A stretch of 64,000 bases of DNA from Jaenimonas drosophilae (GCA_030849065.1 JASAON010001658.1:1-64000), one strand, 5' to 3'. Shown: positions 28,223 through 38,708, counted from the first letter of the stretch. The notes: a model not told the origin generated them from the letters alone. Made by a program: numbers and translations.

Positions 28223-28957
28223 ATGAATGGATCGCTCGAATATCTCGCGACAGATGACGCAGAAATCGCTGATGAAACAAACGATGTAGTGGATGAGGAG
28301 CTGACCGACTCCCAGGATGAGCCGCACCAGGCTCAGCTCGTTGAAGGAGATTACTTTCCAAGCGCCGCACCAGAGGATTTGGAGGAGGTCGCGCCAGCCG
28401 GCTCGCCGTCATCTCCCTATGCTCCGCGGCCCGGCGCGACCGCAGCGCCCGCCCGCGTGGCCACGCGCCGCCGCGTCGGCTGGCGCGATTCCGCCGCAAG
28501 CGGCGGGGCCCCCCTCGTGAAGCACGTTACTACGTTCTTCATGCCCCGCTGCTCAAGCGCGCAGGCGGCCCGCCAACCCGAGGCCAACCCGGCCAGCCCC
28601 ACCCAGCTTGCGGCGGCGGCGGCCACCCCGGGTCCCCAGGCGAATCCTTATAGGGAAAAGAAAAATGCCGACGGAACCGCATATCAAACGTGCAAGGCTC
28701 AGCGCCCGGCGCAGAGGTTCATGGAGTGGCGCCGCCGCGTGCACGCCCAGGGGGAGACCCCCTTTTCCCCGCAGCCCCCCGCGGGGGGGGCGGCGCCGGC
28801 CGCCACCGCCGCCAGCCAGCTATACCCAAAACCCGCCGCCGCCCCGCAGCAGCAGGCCCGCTGCCGACATGTTCAGGGGGCCGCGGTCTATCCCCTAATG
28901 GTTCCAATGATCCGCGTCGACCGCTGCTTCGACGAGCCGCTCCGCATAGAGATGTAA
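28223..28957 (+). CDS. Doubtful ORF: acidic N-terminus running into suspect GC-rich sequence
   Basis: The ATG at 28223 follows a normal intergenic stretch with a CTTTTCTTCTCG tract, and the first 60 or so residues are ordinary acidic sequence (ATDDAEIADETNDVVDEEL). From about 28420 the DNA turns abruptly very GC-rich and the protein becomes Ala/Pro/Arg low-complexity. This is where the unreliable region begins. Probably a real gene starts here but its downstream sequence, frame and stop cannot be trusted. No family is recognised. Confidence 0.4.
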   Translation: MNGSLEYLATDDAEIADETNDVVDEELTDSQDEPHQAQLVEGDYFPSAAPEDLEEVAPAGSPSSPYAPRPGATAAPARVATRRRVGWRDSAASGGAPLVKHVTTFFMPRCSSAQAARQPEANPASPTQLAAAAATPGPQANPYREKKNADGTAYQTCKAQRPAQRFMEWRRRVHAQGETPFSPQPPAGGAAPAATAASQLYPKPAAAPQQQARCRHVQGAAVYPLMVPMIRVDRCFDEPLRIEM

Positions 28958-29517
28958 AACTTGACCCCTTCCGAAAAATTGCCCCATCGCATCCTGGGAA
29001 AACCTGCTCCGCTGAAAACGCATTCCCCGCCAACCCCCCCCCTAAAACCTTAGGCACGCCGGAATTTGGAAACCGACCGCAAGATGCCGAAGCAATGGGG
29101 CATCGCATAGAGAACGCGGGGGTCGAGGGTGGCGCGAAACCCGCCCCCGCCTCGGCCAAATTGGGAATCCGGAGGAGCAACACCGCGCCACCAGCATTGC
29201 GCCGCCATCGGAACTATTGAAATCGAAACCCCACCATCCCCTTTAATAAAAAAAACACCACCAACCGTTGCCCGCCGGCGCTTAGGAGGGAAAATCCCCA
29301 AATCGCAAGGCGGGGCCCGGGGTGGGGTGGGGCGGGCGGTTTCGCCTGCACCACGGGGGGGGGGGGGGGGNACCGCGAGTCTGAATGATCCATCCGTGGG
29401 AGAAGAAAAAGCAATTCTCAGCGCAGATTGATCCACTGGATACGGCCAGAGATCGGAAAAAAAAAACCAACAGGTTGAGGCTAGTCGTGCGCCACAACAG
29501 ATTGAGTGCCCCCCCCC

Positions 29518-29560
<43 letters not shown>

Positions 29561-31481
29561 CCCCCCCCCGGGGGGGGGGGGGGGGCGGAAAGGGCCGGGG
29601 CACCCCAAATGGAAACGCAACGGCCGCCAATGCCTTTGGAAAACCCCACCCGACCCCCCCCCCCAAGCATTCACCATAGCGAGCGCGTTCTCTTTGGGCG
29701 GGGGGCAAATTTTCCGCACCAGCCCCCCCCCCAGCACCCCAACCCCCGACATGCCAAAATCACGATGGAAGGAGCAACAGATCTTTTTCACTGACAAACT
29801 GCCTTTCAATTTGGAAACGGCCGCCCCGGCCCTTGTCAAGGACCAGGCGCCGGCGCCGCAACCGCCAACTGCAAAAAAAAAATGCCTTGGAAACCGACCC
29901 GTCATGAGAGGAAACGCCACGGCCTCGCAGCGCGCCGTGGATAAACGCCACGTCCAACAAAATCTGCGGCTGCGTGGATAAAAACATAGACTCGGGGAAA
30001 CCCTCTTTCGCGCCCAGGGCGGGTTAAATAAAGCGCGCCCCCCCATCGCGCAGCCCGAGGCAACGGCGGCGGGAACGCGGGGCGAAGCCACCGAGGCGGG
30101 CCGCGCCTGGCAAGAAACGCTTCCCCCAGGTGGCGAAAGATGCTGACTCCTGGAGGGCGGCCCGCAAACCCCCAAACGGCAGGGCGGCGGGCGGCGCGCG
30201 GGGGGGGGGGGGGGGCGGCGGCCAAAAGAACTAAAATGAGGCAACGCGCCATGCGCGGGGCAGCTGGCGCGACGCGCCTAGTAGACTGGCTGATTTATTG
30301 CATTTTTCTCCTGCCCCGCATGCTCTGCATATTGGCGGCGCGGGGGCGGGGAATCGCCCCGGGCCAAAACCCCCGCCCGGCGACAGCTCGAAACAAAACG
30401 CCCGGGCCGGGTGCTCTTGCGGCCAAAGCTGCGGGCTGGCGGGGGTCCTTTTGGCGGGCGGGGCAGGCGAAAGCCACCCCCCGCGCAAGCGAATAAAAAC
30501 CGCGCCGCCGGAACGGTCGCCCGAAGCCCCGCCGGCAGGGCGGGTAGATTTCCCCACGCCCAAGAGATTCACCTCCAAGTTTGTGGAACCCATTGTTTTT
30601 GATGGCGCCGCGCCACCCCCCCCCCCCGCCAGCATGCGCGCAATATTAACCGCCCGGCCCGCCCGCGGGCCGGGGGGCGGGGGCGGCGCGCGCTTTTCCC
30701 GCCTCGACCGCCGCAAGCCCCGCCCCCACAGAACTGTGATCCGCCCCAAAATCGGCTCAAACATGGGGTTCGGGGAATCCTCCCCCCCCCAACTTCAACA
30801 GCCAAAGGGTATTCCTGGATGCGCGGCGGCCGTTCCCACCCCCCGGCTTTGCCAGGGTTCCAGCGCCCCTCCCGCGCCGGGGGGATGCGCCTGGGGAAAT
30901 TGTTTTCAGCAGGCTGGTTGTTCCGTTCCGGCCCGCGTTGTTCGCCAGGGCTGCGGGGGGGGGGGAAATCATTTTGTGGCACTCGAATTTTCAATCGGGT
31001 GGCTAATTTTTCTGTTTTGCGCTTGAGGGGGGGGGGGGGCGGCGATCGCGGCTTTTTTGTTAGGGTCGCGGTGAGGTTTGGGCTGCTCCGGGTTGCGATC
31101 TTTTTGTTGCAGCGGTGCCTTTTGTCCCCCCCAAAAAAAAGGTGCGGGGGGGGGGGTTTGCTGCCGCTCCGCTTTTCGACGCGAGTGTTAAACGCGGTTG
31201 GGCTTTGTGTGGGGTTGGCCGCGTTTGCTACCTCTTCGTGCCCAACCCGTTTCTGGAAGAGGAATCAAAAAACGCGTTGCGCTTGTTGAACGGCGCATCT
31301 GATGGTTGGGAACAGCCCCCCTTGTGGTGCCGGCATGCTGTCCGTCTCAAAATAACAATCTAAATTCAGGATTGGCTCTCTCGGAAAAAGCGTTCGCTTC
31401 GTTTGGAAGCACTAATAAAAATGCAATGGACTTTTTTGCGATTGTGCCTTTTCGTTCTCCAGTTTTCACTCACAGCAAAGG
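28958..31481 (+). other. Low-quality G/C-homopolymer region with an N, no credible gene
   Basis: About 2.5 kb without any convincing frame. It contains a G run at 29355-29370 directly followed by an N at 29371. At 29509-29585 there is an alternation of C11, G37, C13 and G16. Other G runs lie at 30200-30215, 31027-31039 and 31146-31156. Composition is far more GC-rich than both flanks up to about 30950, then becomes T/G-rich before turning normal near 31330. Frames in all six phases are short or consist of Pro/Gly translation. It is best read as a badly sequenced or artificially joined segment. At 31449-31475 normal sequence returns with acceptor-like TTCGTTCTCCAG and TTTTCACTCACAG. Confidence 0.8.
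31449..31475 (+). promoter_or_regulatory. Probable spliced-leader acceptor of the C2-domain gene
   Basis: CTTTTCGTTCTCCAG and TTTTCACTCACAG give AG at 31461-31462 and 31474-31475, with the ATG at 31482 just downstream. The signal shows that the 3' flank of the poor-quality region is again ordinary gene context. Confidence 0.45.
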
Positions 31482-32972
31482 ATGTCACAATCAACGCTAG
31501 ACCTAGAAATTGTGAAGGGAAGAAATTTCCCCCAAACTGATGATGACCCGGATCCATGCACGACACAAGTTCGTGTGATGATCCTAAGTGGAAGTTCTTC
31601 AGTGCCTATCACACCGGAGCAGTGCTCGTCAATTCAGGAAAAGTCAAACATGCCGTACTACAAAGATAACCTATCATTCGAGATTGCCGATGAAGAGAGC
31701 GTTCTTGTTGTGTTTCATGTTGTTGAACTGTCACGAAAAAGCGAGCCGTTTGTGATGTTTTTTGGAGAACTGAGCCTCCCTGTTGCCTCATCAACAAAAC
31801 TGAAGAAGGAAGCAGTAATAATCCTGACACCAACTGACCCAGCTACGAGCCCGGAGCAAGCCACTCAAGAGCGGGATGAATTGAGCAAGGATGCGGAGCA
31901 TACTCCGACGATAACCGTTAAAGTGCATCTCCGCAAATTGAAGGGCTCGGGAGAAGATCTGGATCCGTACGCAGATGTCCAAATTGATGATAAGTTAACA
32001 CTCACCGGAGATCGAGCTCTTGTTCCTGCAGGATCACTGTTCATTTGGTTCAAGCTGACTAGCGACAAGAAATGGGCGGAGTCTTTTCGCAGTGCACTGG
32101 CAGCCGCTTGGCGAAGCCGACCTCCATTAGAGGGATCGGCAGAGGTAAAAACGGCAAAAGCAAAGAAAGGTAGCCTCAAGGGCGACATCAAGACGACCGA
32201 AACGAAGTCAGTTGGTGATATCGTTCAAAAGATGTGGTGCTGCCATAGAACTCATCAAGTAATTACACGTTTACTTATTTCTGCAGAGAAATTCTGCCAT
32301 GGTGATGTGGAAATGTCTCTTCTTCCAGATGACGAAGTGTCCTTTCGTACGAATAGGAAGGAGCGCACTTCGTTCATCGTATCATCGTGTCAGGAATCAT
32401 TGAATAAGACTGGCGCATCCAGTGTTCGGGATTGGATGAAACGACTCTGGGTTCTATTTGTTGTTGGAATTGACAATGATCCAGCTGGTTCCAAAATGCT
32501 CAGCTACGAAATCCGAAAAAAAGTGCATGACGGTACGTTTGATGACGAAGATGCTGTTATTTTACAATCCAGTCTGTTGTTTTTTCTGATTCCGAGCTTG
32601 CCTTTTGACAAGGCTCAGCTGATTTGCGAAGATGATTACAGGAACTATCCTCTTATACCAATTGAGGAAGAGGCGAATTTTGATGGCTCTGACACAAAAG
32701 CAACGTCAGCGCAACGCCAGTTCACGTTTGTGCTCATGTCCTTTTTGGGCTCTCTAATGGACTCAATGACGGACGCTGAGCTGCTCCGAATTGCCAAGAC
32801 TTTTAAGCCAGCTGTCTGGGATGCTCAACAACGAATTCTTAAGGGAGGGAAGAATGGCGTGAAATCACGTATATCACCCGCAGACCCTTCAGGAGTTCGT
32901 CTTGGTGACGGAATCAACATTGCTCATTTGGATAAACTGGGAAATCGAAAGAAGTCGGTCAAGTATAGCTGA
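31482..32972 (+). CDS. C2-domain protein, otherwise unrecognised
   Basis: The 496-aa protein has a C2-like beta-sandwich at about residues 5-110: LDLEIVKGRNFPQTDDDPDPC, then YYKDNLSFEIADEESVLVVF, then FFGELSLPVAS. The spacing resembles Ca2+/phospholipid-binding C2 domains, and acidic residues in the first loop (DDDPD) could bind Ca2+. A second similar stretch (ITVKVHLRKLKGSGEDLDPY) at about 145-170 may be another partial C2. The C-terminal half (about 285-490) is helical and includes QRQFTFVLMSFLGSLMDSMT and LLRIAKTFKPAVW, a layout that faintly recalls RhoGAP helices; I do not assert this. Codon use is more AT-rich than in genes before 28 kb. Confidence 0.65.
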   Translation: MSQSTLDLEIVKGRNFPQTDDDPDPCTTQVRVMILSGSSSVPITPEQCSSIQEKSNMPYYKDNLSFEIADEESVLVVFHVVELSRKSEPFVMFFGELSLPVASSTKLKKEAVIILTPTDPATSPEQATQERDELSKDAEHTPTITVKVHLRKLKGSGEDLDPYADVQIDDKLTLTGDRALVPAGSLFIWFKLTSDKKWAESFRSALAAAWRSRPPLEGSAEVKTAKAKKGSLKGDIKTTETKSVGDIVQKMWCCHRTHQVITRLLISAEKFCHGDVEMSLLPDDEVSFRTNRKERTSFIVSSCQESLNKTGASSVRDWMKRLWVLFVVGIDNDPAGSKMLSYEIRKKVHDGTFDDEDAVILQSSLLFFLIPSLPFDKAQLICEDDYRNYPLIPIEEEANFDGSDTKATSAQRQFTFVLMSFLGSLMDSMTDAELLRIAKTFKPAVWDAQQRILKGGKNGVKSRISPADPSGVRLGDGINIAHLDKLGNRKKSVKYS

Positions 32973-33208
32973 TTGCTGTTCCATTGTACCCAGTTCCCAA
33001 AGGCATGTAAATGTAGAGCCTCTGCTATAAACTCCTATGAGATCATTCATTCATTTCGTGAATCAACAACGTCCTTTCTTATGTATCGTGTACTAAATTT
33101 CAAGAGTTGGTTCTCCCATTCTATATTTGCGCGACTATTTGCAGTTCTGATACTGGTGATCTTTCTGACGGGTTTCTTTTCCTTGTTCTTCTCTACTGAT
33201 AGGCACTA

Positions 33209-35035
33209 ATGAAGACTCACCTGGCTCTTGCCATGGTTGCAATACTGCTTCCCATGGTTTTGTGTGATACAGTACACGTTGGGGATGTTACGTGCTCAGG
33301 GATGATTTCAGTAGATAGCCAGTTTTTTCTAGATCCGATTTGGTCTCTTAGTCCTCTAATTGAACGTGCAAAGGAGGCTAGTGACGGAACTTTGACATTC
33401 TCAAAGACGAGTATTCCACATTCAGTGGGCAGTATTATCAAAACACACAGCGGACTCAACCCTTCGAACACGTTGATTTTTAGGCTTAGCGGTAGCAGCG
33501 ATGGGTGTTCCTTTGGGTTGGACCCTCTAAAAGCATCGATGGATGGCACAGTTGCTTCAACTATTCAGATAGTGCTTCTGGATGTATCTTCATCCGACAG
33601 CGGTATTTGTAGCTACCCCACGTCAGTGGGTGTCTCAACAGTTGAAAAGCAGCAGACAGCAAAACTGAGTGTTCTCTCACACAGTGATTTCCTCTTTTCT
33701 CCCTCAGTTACAATTGGGATTGAAAATTCACAACTGCCCCTCGCAGTCACTGTTGAACCCTTTTGCAGCGTGCAGATATTGATTCTCACTGATCGCCACG
33801 GTGGAATCAATTATTGGTACGTGTGGATCCCCACTGCTGCCTACTCAACATTGGTGGTGCTAGCTTTCTTCCCAATCTTTTTTATGCGCGCATCCACTCC
33901 CAATTTCGTTGTTGCCGTGCTTCTCGGCTTGGTGTTTATTGGATATCTGGGCTCTTTCGCGGCGTTAGGGATTGAGATTATTATGTGGCAGGGATCCATT
34001 GGGAGATTGTTCCCATTTCCACCAGCAGTGACTCTGTACTGTTGTCTTGTTGTTTTCTTTGGTATCCTGTTCATCCCATTGATAATTTGGCGCTCCAGCA
34101 GAAAAGATTCTCGCGTTCTGCTCATAGGCAGTATACGGCTGCTGACATATGGAGGTTGCTGTGCCATGTGCATTTCATACTGGGTGGGCGGATTCTGTAT
34201 TCTCGGAATCATCTCAATCGCCCAATACTGCATCACGAATCTCCTATTAGTTGGCAGCTTGGCGTACTTGAGTATTTGCTTGTGTAAAGTTGGTGGTGAT
34301 AGAGTAAAGGAAAGACTGTTCAACAGTTTCGTTTTTTTCTGGTTTGCTCCTTTCACTCCTTTCGCTCCATGCGCTACGATGTACTTTGATTTGCGTGCCC
34401 TCGGTACACCGGATGCACATAGCGATAGTGATTACAACAGATTGCGAGATGTCATTTTCATTCACAATATTAGAATATCGGTTTTTCTTCTTTTCCTGCA
34501 GGACATATGTGGGGTATGTCTTCTCGTTGTTGCGTCATGCTATCACGTCCCTTTTGTTATTTTATTGTGCCCATGCTTCGTGTTGACCGCCCTCCATGCT
34601 GTGTACGTCATCGAGCAGTACCCACGTGAATGGAGAAGATGGAAACGTCGTGGAATTGCTCCTGTTTCTTGGATAGATAAGTTCCTGTTCAGGTCGGCAA
34701 TGAACTTTGTTCTGATGGATGGAAGCAGATACGGGAGCGAGGCGAGAAGATCACTGCAGCCCGAGTCAAGAGCAATTCGAAAATCGCATCAGAGTGTTCC
34801 CGCGGATTTTGATGGTAGCGAATTCCAACTCAGGCACAGATTTCAGCCCTCTGACACTGAGTCCAATAACTGCACTGATGGAAGACATCGGGAACAAACC
34901 ATTGCCACATTTGCGTTTCACCCCCAATCCGATGGCTCTGGCACCATGAATCTTAATGGACACTCCTCCCAACAACCGTCAGATATTGAATCAAGCAATG
35001 ATGAAGCTTATTGGCCCAATTGTGTAACGAAGTAG
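33209..35035 (+). CDS. Multi-spanning membrane protein with signal peptide and N-terminal ectodomain
   Basis: The 608-aa protein starts with a clear signal peptide (HLALAMVAILLPMVLC, cleavage near 19-20). An extracytoplasmic domain of about 180 residues with several Cys follows. From about 205 to 475 there are some seven to eight hydrophobic segments, beginning with WIPTAAYSTLVVLAFFPIFF, followed by FVVAVLLGLVFIGYLGSF, VTLYCCLVVFFGILFIPLI, and ending with VPFVILLCPCFVLTALHAVY. A hydrophilic Ser/Gln-rich tail of about 130 residues is presumably cytoplasmic. The layout recalls surface receptors, but I see no GPCR or cyclase motif. Codon use matches its neighbour at 31482. It is unassigned; topology is read from hydrophobicity only. 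Confidence 0.75.
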   Translation: MKTHLALAMVAILLPMVLCDTVHVGDVTCSGMISVDSQFFLDPIWSLSPLIERAKEASDGTLTFSKTSIPHSVGSIIKTHSGLNPSNTLIFRLSGSSDGCSFGLDPLKASMDGTVASTIQIVLLDVSSSDSGICSYPTSVGVSTVEKQQTAKLSVLSHSDFLFSPSVTIGIENSQLPLAVTVEPFCSVQILILTDRHGGINYWYVWIPTAAYSTLVVLAFFPIFFMRASTPNFVVAVLLGLVFIGYLGSFAALGIEIIMWQGSIGRLFPFPPAVTLYCCLVVFFGILFIPLIIWRSSRKDSRVLLIGSIRLLTYGGCCAMCISYWVGGFCILGIISIAQYCITNLLLVGSLAYLSICLCKVGGDRVKERLFNSFVFFWFAPFTPFAPCATMYFDLRALGTPDAHSDSDYNRLRDVIFIHNIRISVFLLFLQDICGVCLLVVASCYHVPFVILLCPCFVLTALHAVYVIEQYPREWRRWKRRGIAPVSWIDKFLFRSAMNFVLMDGSRYGSEARRSLQPESRAIRKSHQSVPADFDGSEFQLRHRFQPSDTESNNCTDGRHREQTIATFAFHPQSDGSGTMNLNGHSSQQPSDIESSNDEAYWPNCVTK

Positions 35036-35222
35036 GTGATACGCATCATGCTTGGAACATTCTCTTCAACTGTTGCATGTGTGCAAGAAACGATGGTGTA
35101 CAGTACTCAATTAACTTTTGGAGCAAACACTACACATACTGCTTGTCCAATGGTAGTTTTAACCATAACTGTCTTAAAAGCACCCAAACTTTCGTCTCTT
35201 TTTCTGTGTGAAGTATTCAATT

Positions 35223-37160
35223 ATGTGGAAAAATCTTGTCGGAACACTTCAACATGGTATTGATGAAGCTGCAGATTTCTTACAGGATGGCGATAGCGAA
35301 TCTCTAGATGGCAGCACGTCCACAGATCAGGTCGATGCTAACCCTGTGGATCCAATGGAAAAGGATGCGCCAGTGGATACATTGGATGACCCCCATGATA
35401 GTCATGATGAGAAGAGCAAGGTTACTCGTGCGGATGATGCGAGTCAGCGCAGTCCAGAGCGGGACCTTCCCAGCAATTCGCAACCTGAGATTCTCGAACC
35501 CCTTCGGGTAGAGAATGAATGCAGCAAAGACTCATTGCTGCGTAGTGACGGCTCAGAACCTGGCCCTATGATGCAGTTGTCAGTCACTTCCGCGCCAGAT
35601 ACAAAAAAGAGAGGATCTACTCCAACCTTTGAGGGTTGCAACGAGGACAAAGAAGGTCTATCTCAATTGTTGAGGTTCCAACAGCAACTTGCTGAGGAAA
35701 TGAATAACAACAGTAGGCTTCTTGTTACAAACAAAGCTTTGGAGGATCAACTGAAGTCTATCGCGTCGGAGCGTGATAACCTCACCAAGCAACTGTGCCA
35801 GATGAAATCAGAAGGCGATGTTACGGTTCTGATTGAGAAACTGGGCAGAGAAAAGCTTCGCAGCAAGCAGTTTGCACAGGAGCGCAACGAGCTGGGAGAT
35901 GAAGTTGCTACACTTCAGCAGAAGATTGAGCAGCTGATGAGCAGCGGGGATTCGAGTAAGTTCGAGCAAGAAGAGTTGCGCCAGTCTCGAGATGCGGCTG
36001 TTCGACGGATTGACTTATTGGAGAAGCAGCTACAGACTCATGAAAATATAAATTCCTCTCTTGAGGAGAAGGTTTGCGCTGCGACCCAAGAAAAGGCGGA
36101 AGTTCTTCGAGAGTTAAAGGAGCTCCAGAGCACTTGCAGTGACAAAATTCTGGAGGTGAAAACCAGCAGCAATGATTCGCTGGAATATTATCAACGGGAA
36201 GTTGATCGTCTATCTACCGCTCTGAAGCGTTCCACTGCTGATTTTGAGCGAAGGACTATCGAGATGGAGCGGCATTTATCATTGGCTAACACCCGAGCAC
36301 ATGACGCTGAACTACGCCTCAGCGACTTGGAGCTTGGATCGGTGCAATCACTTCAGGACCTGAGAAAAGAGTTGGATGACTCCCAAAACCACATTTCGAC
36401 ACTGTCACTGGATTTGAACTCCTGTCGCACGGAGGCCCTGGATTTGCGCAGCCAGATGAAATCATTAGTTGAAGACCATCATATTGAGATACAGAAATTG
36501 TCTAGGACTATTGCAACTCAGTCAGCTACTATTGAGGCACTTGCGGAGGAGAAGGAGCGCCATGAACGTCAGCGTTCCGATCTCCAATCGCAGCTGGAGT
36601 CAGCCTTAACCGAACGGGATATGTACCACAAACAGGTCATGCAGCTACGGTCATCCTCTGCGATGAGTCCACCTACAGTTGATTCTCCGTTCAATGCGCT
36701 TAGCGGTCCTGTTGCCTCGTCTCTCAGCGATGTTGTTGCTCCTCCCCTTGAGGAGGCTCATTCTGCGGCTAGGATCAGCCGCCCGGCATTTGTTATGCCA
36801 GCACCTCACTTTGCTGCTGATCGAATCGGTGGGTCTCTTTCGCACGCGGACAAGTCTAGGTCTCGTCTTGAGAAGGAGTTGCTAAAACAGTCGATGGAAA
36901 TTGATCGGTTGAAGCAAAAGGAACAGACCCACACACTACTCCAGACGTCCATGAAGGACTTGACGTATCGGTATGAGTTGCTTCTTCAGATGTATGGAAA
37001 GCTGGTTGAAGAATCAAGCGTACACAAGAAGCATGAAGCTGCTGCGATAGCTGCTCCGAGTCCAAACCTCACTGAGGTAAAGTCCATCGTCCCGGTTGAT
37101 GACGTGCCACCCAACCCATCAGGGCCGAATCCGATGGGTCAGGAGGTGCCTGCTGTTTGA
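35223..37160 (+). CDS. TMF-like golgin coiled-coil protein
   Basis: The 645-aa protein starts at the first ATG (35223). The N-terminal MWKNLVGTLQHGIDEAADFL is a short amphipathic helix like those that open TMF-type golgins. An acidic disordered part (about 25-150) is followed by a nearly continuous coiled coil from about 150 to 480 (QLAEEMNNNSRLL, KLGREKLRSKQFAQERNELG). A Pro/Ser/Ala linker at 490-560 leads to a final coiled coil, SRLEKELLKQSMEIDRLKQ then MKDLTYRYELLLQMYGKLVEE. That last piece resembles the C-terminal TMF domain, which binds Rab6 in other eukaryotes. A Golgi tether is therefore likely but not certain, since coiled coils mislead. Confidence 0.6.
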   Translation: MWKNLVGTLQHGIDEAADFLQDGDSESLDGSTSTDQVDANPVDPMEKDAPVDTLDDPHDSHDEKSKVTRADDASQRSPERDLPSNSQPEILEPLRVENECSKDSLLRSDGSEPGPMMQLSVTSAPDTKKRGSTPTFEGCNEDKEGLSQLLRFQQQLAEEMNNNSRLLVTNKALEDQLKSIASERDNLTKQLCQMKSEGDVTVLIEKLGREKLRSKQFAQERNELGDEVATLQQKIEQLMSSGDSSKFEQEELRQSRDAAVRRIDLLEKQLQTHENINSSLEEKVCAATQEKAEVLRELKELQSTCSDKILEVKTSSNDSLEYYQREVDRLSTALKRSTADFERRTIEMERHLSLANTRAHDAELRLSDLELGSVQSLQDLRKELDDSQNHISTLSLDLNSCRTEALDLRSQMKSLVEDHHIEIQKLSRTIATQSATIEALAEEKERHERQRSDLQSQLESALTERDMYHKQVMQLRSSSAMSPPTVDSPFNALSGPVASSLSDVVAPPLEEAHSAARISRPAFVMPAPHFAADRIGGSLSHADKSRSRLEKELLKQSMEIDRLKQKEQTHTLLQTSMKDLTYRYELLLQMYGKLVEESSVHKKHEAAAIAAPSPNLTEVKSIVPVDDVPPNPSGPNPMGQEVPAV

Positions 37161-37301
37161 AGGCCATTGGTGTTCGCAACGTGCGCAGCCACGTATGTAG
37201 TTATTGTCAACGAGTACCATAGTACGATAAGGGACATGCCTCAACAACTGTTTCTCTTCTCCTGTTGAATTGATCTCAGATGAATAGTGTAGTCAGTAGC
37301 T

Positions 37302-38708
37302 ATGACCGCCGCCACACATTCCGTTCAGCCAATGACGGCTCTTCACTATGCGGAGGCAGTAAAGCTGCAACTCTCCCCCGTGGAGCAGGAAAGTCATCTG
37401 TCGGACCAGCTCGTTCTGATTCGTCATGGTGAGAGGCAGGATCATGTGGATCGCTCGTGGAAAGGAAACCACTTTCTTCCAGTCAATGATCCCCCACTCT
37501 CTGCCGATGGACGCAAGCAAGCGTTTGAAACCGCTCTGCAGTACTACACCCTGCAGCATGATCGAGTGGTGGAACGCCGCCTCAAAGGATCCTTCTCATA
37601 CATTGTGGTTTCTCCGTTTCACCGCTGTATTGAGACGGCCCTCATTATTAGCATTGTTGCTTTTCAGGGGTCCATCGCTGTATATGTTGACCCACAGTTG
37701 GCGGATTGGCATCAGCATCGTGTGTTCCGTGCAGCGCCAACTCTTGGTGGCTACTTTGTTTCTACGACATCCACGGAGGACACACTCTCATTCGTTCCCC
37801 AGGCGGAGTCCATCAAGGCGTCACTCTTACCATTCCTTCAAAGTCAAGCTGATGAGGATCTCAGAAATTATCATATAAACTCAAACACAGCGAAGCGCTG
37901 GGTAAACATCGCAACTTCGTGGCTCCAGAGTGGGGGTGCACTACCAGTTTGGACCCATGCCATTCGTTCAGGCCTCGTTCGCGAGGCTATGCTAACTCAT
38001 CACACCTCTTGTTCAGTTGCTGGGCGTGCTGGAAAACACTCCAAGCATCTTCCAAATGGAAGCACCTCCTCTTTGCCAGAGGAGACACGAATAAGTTCAA
38101 CGGAGGAGGAGGCTCCTCTTCAGACTGTGTGCCATCGCTGTGGCATTGAGTTTCCAGAGAACAAATCTGCCCTCCTCAAGCGTAGCCAGGATCTTGTGGA
38201 GACGTTTTTCCGCTGCACCGAGGACACCGCTGCGGCGGTTCCCGACCTGGTACGAAAGTCTATAAACTCCGAACGGAAGGATCGCTTGCCACGGTTCTTC
38301 CAGTTGACCTACCCCAAGGGCATGGACGGCGCCGCACTTCTTCCTCCCATGCACGTTATGATGATCACACATGCTGACGTCATCGCTTCTGTGCTGGAGA
38401 CGTGCTGCCCAAAGCACCATCATCCAAATGCTGGTTCGGTGCCGTACTGTAGTGTCACCATCCTTCAACGCCAAAATAACTACTACAGAATCCTACCTCC
38501 CGAAGCGCGCCAGCCTCTCGATATGAGACGGCCAGCTTCTAGCAAGGGAGGGCGATCCCCACAGACATCAACCGCCAACAAGCACAACAAACACACACAG
38601 GATCCCACGCAGGGACTGTCGAACCTACCCAACTCTGTGGACTGGGCGGTGAAAACTGTGGGATCGATGGAGCTGCTCACAACGTGTATTGTGATGCGGT
38701 TTAGCTAA
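37302..38708 (+). CDS. Histidine phosphatase (phosphoglycerate-mutase-like, branch 1)
   Basis: The 468-aa protein carries the RHG motif (LIRHGER, R41-H42-G43), the second family signature VVSPFHRCIETALII at about 103-117, and the second catalytic His in VMMITHADVIASVLE near residue 352. These define the branch 1 histidine phosphatases, which form a phosphohistidine intermediate. The long spacing between first and last motifs, with an inserted Cys-x2-Cys-containing stretch (TVCHRCGIEF near 275), makes it larger than the 200-300 aa of common members. It is similar in outline to the phosphatase domain of UBASH3/TULA proteins, but no UBA or SH3 domain is present. Substrate unknown. Confidence 0.85.
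   Translation: MTAATHSVQPMTALHYAEAVKLQLSPVEQESHLSDQLVLIRHGERQDHVDRSWKGNHFLPVNDPPLSADGRKQAFETALQYYTLQHDRVVERRLKGSFSYIVVSPFHRCIETALIISIVAFQGSIAVYVDPQLADWHQHRVFRAAPTLGGYFVSTTSTEDTLSFVPQAESIKASLLPFLQSQADEDLRNYHINSNTAKRWVNIATSWLQSGGALPVWTHAIRSGLVREAMLTHHTSCSVAGRAGKHSKHLPNGSTSSLPEETRISSTEEEAPLQTVCHRCGIEFPENKSALLKRSQDLVETFFRCTEDTAAAVPDLVRKSINSERKDRLPRFFQLTYPKGMDGAALLPPMHVMMITHADVIASVLETCCPKHHHPNAGSVPYCSVTILQRQNNYYRILPPEARQPLDMRRPASSKGGRSPQTSTANKHNKHTQDPTQGLSNLPNSVDWAVKTVGSMELLTTCIVMRFS

Noticed and set aside
29282..30244. Long Pro/Gly frames in the GC-rich region
   Set aside because: They translate homopolymers and an N, overlap each other in all phases, and lie in sequence that looks unreliable.
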